This document shows positions 63,962 to 64,000 of a stretch of 64,000 bases of DNA, in pieces. Each line of letters begins with the position of its first letter. The first letter of the stretch is position 1. A model generated the notes under the pieces. It made no database searches. It was not told the DNA's origin and saw only the letters and a program-made list of their open reading frames with translations. The position numbers and the translations under genes are program-made. Origin of the DNA: Leptidea sinapis (lineage: Eukaryota; Arthropoda; Insecta; Lepidoptera; Pieridae); NCBI RefSeq assembly GCF_905404315.1, contig NC_066296.1, positions 8,866,001 through 8,930,000 on the forward strand, written 5' to 3'.

Positions 63962-64000
63962 AGGTACCTCGGCCGTAATGGATAACACACCATTAGTGGC

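Noticed and set aside
1..64000. LTR retrotransposons, endogenous viral genes, piggyBac or Helitron helicase ORFs
   Set aside because: I looked for gag-pol protease or integrase motifs, LTR pairs with TG...CA, and Rep/helicase motifs, and saw none by eye. A profile search could still find diverged pieces.

Overview
This window reads as gene-poor, AT-rich, repeat-saturated nuclear DNA of an insect, most probably a butterfly or moth (Lepidoptera). I found no convincing host protein-coding gene, rRNA or functional tRNA. Nearly everything recognisable is a transposable element or a fragment of one: several families of non-LTR retrotransposons (LINEs), tRNA-derived SINEs, Helitron-type ends, Tc1/mariner relatives, foldback/MITE elements and simple repeats. 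The lepidopteran assignment rests on repeat families I remember as common in moths and butterflies and could not search. The density of nested, broken elements would suit heterochromatin or a W chromosome, but nothing seen here proves that.

Labels used for recurring families. LINE-A: jockey-group element, two long copies (2.2-4.7 kb and 27.6-30.7 kb) and about ten 3'-end fragments. LINE-C and LINE-D: related LINEs whose C-terminal coding ends and 3' UTRs recur in both orientations. RTE-type elements: one nearly complete copy at 53.9-57.3 kb, plus C-terminal fragments with either a GAT-rich tail or an RGRSP-type C-terminus. Repeat B: a roughly 280-bp LINE-like 3' end. SINE-D: tRNA-headed SINE with an ATT-rich tail. 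TH element: a second tRNA-headed repeat with a conserved hairpin tail. MITE-P: short inverted-repeat element with 8-bp target duplications.

Layout. 0-13 kb: LINE tail, LINE-A copy 1, a foldback element with tandem repeats, a pair of related MITEs at 6.6 and 8.0 kb, LINE-C tails, MITE-P inside a LINE-A tail, a Helitron, and a LINE-A tail inside repeat B. 13-27 kb: RTE, LINE and TH fragments, an inverted pair of repeat B, an RTE-type tail nested in LINE-D, SINE-D, a duplicated cysteine-containing ORF module, and an RT pseudogene. 27-38 kb: LINE-A copy 2, RTE-type, MITE-P, the palindromic TH element and LINE-D. 38-49 kb: a LINE endonuclease fragment with coding tandem repeats, a palindrome-rich GC patch, Helitron ends, further TH copies and a 507-bp pentanucleotide array. 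49-64 kb: a mariner relic, nested inverted-repeat elements, the nearly intact RTE-type LINE, a maT-like transposase relic, a LINE interrupted by a SINE, and at the right edge the 5' region and gag-like ORF1 (DUF4780-like) of another LINE that runs out of the window.

The genes do not form a pathway. They are selfish-element ORFs (endonuclease, reverse transcriptase, transposase, gag-like protein), nearly all carrying stops, frameshifts or deletions. The informative biology is the insertion stratigraphy (three nestings with clear target duplications) and the TH family, which occurs both as single copies and as inverted dimers.
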